Shown here piece after piece: positions 34,946 to 34,946 of a stretch of 34,946 nt of DNA; positions within the stretch are counted from its first letter, which is position 1; the number at the start of each line of letters is the position of its first letter. The notes under the pieces are model-generated. The model was not told the DNA's origin. It ran no database searches and saw only the letters and a program-made list of their open reading frames with translations. Source of the DNA: Mycobacterium sp. 1165178.9 (GTDB lineage: Bacteria > Actinomycetota > Actinomycetes > Mycobacteriales > Mycobacteriaceae); assembly GCF_001673555.1 (NCBI RefSeq), contig NZ_LZMB01000383.1, positions 1 through 34,946 of the forward strand, given 5' to 3'. A program made the position numbers and the translations under genes.

Positions 34946-34946
34946 C

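Overview
The window looks like chromosomal DNA of a Mycobacterium, most likely a nontuberculous, slow-growing species. The reasons are the high GC content, F420-type and mycobacterial families (LpdA-type quinone reductase, MbtK-like acyltransferase, DUF732, WGxxGxxG protein, MpaB/DUF2236), and a phosphoglucomutase / two-CrcB / DUF488 / HpcH-aldolase order that recalls the pgmA (Rv3068c)-to-Rv3075c region of M. tuberculosis from memory. I ran no searches, so every family name is read from motifs and recalled homologues.

Region 1 (1-15.3 kb) is an accessory redox and oxidative-damage block. It starts with the tail of a thiolase and a thioredoxin-reductase-like flavoprotein whose CxxC is replaced by SAKR. 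A six-gene minus-strand operon follows (NDH-2-like flavoprotein, sulfite-oxidase-family Mo protein, ferredoxin-reductase-like flavoprotein, DUF6510, RraA-like, RidA-like; 6066 down to 1840). Next come an LpdA paralogue, DUF5709, a 19-cysteine copper-storage-like protein and a SigH-like ECF sigma factor with no anti-sigma gene beside it. A second six-gene minus-strand operon (SDR, msrB, msrA, an unlisted 48-residue membrane peptide, a transaldolase paralogue, a lone ctaD paralogue; 15121 down to 10254) completes the block. Three transcription units carry the same 12-bp palindrome TCACCCGGGTGA 150-200 bp upstream, and related GGGTGA/TCACCC elements lie next to it and in front of the sigma gene. 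I read this as one co-regulated redox/copper-enzyme protection module. That is the strongest candidate for something undescribed.

Region 2 (15.3-20.6 kb) holds a gene-poor spacer, a GNAT acetyltransferase broken by two compensating frameshifts, and three exported cell-wall type proteins (M15-type peptidase, beta-lactamase-fold lipoprotein, NlpC/P60 peptidase). It ends at a tRNA-Ala(GGC) with a clear terminator.

Region 3 (20.6-34.9 kb) looks like core chromosome: an MFS exporter coupled to phosphoglucomutase, an overlapping CrcB fluoride-channel pair, an MbtK-like acyltransferase, DUF488, an HpcH/HpaI lyase, two genes behind SigF-type promoters (WGxxGxxG secreted protein, hemerythrin), SelO, an F420 LLM enzyme, a TetR unit divergent from an MpaB-family oxygenase, an ECF sigma translationally coupled to an O6-alkylguanine methyltransferase, DUF732, and the start of a phospholipase-D-family gene. 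The last 250 bp form a perfect 76-bp inverted repeat around a 98-bp loop inside that last gene. It looks like an assembly fold-back, or less likely an invertible segment.
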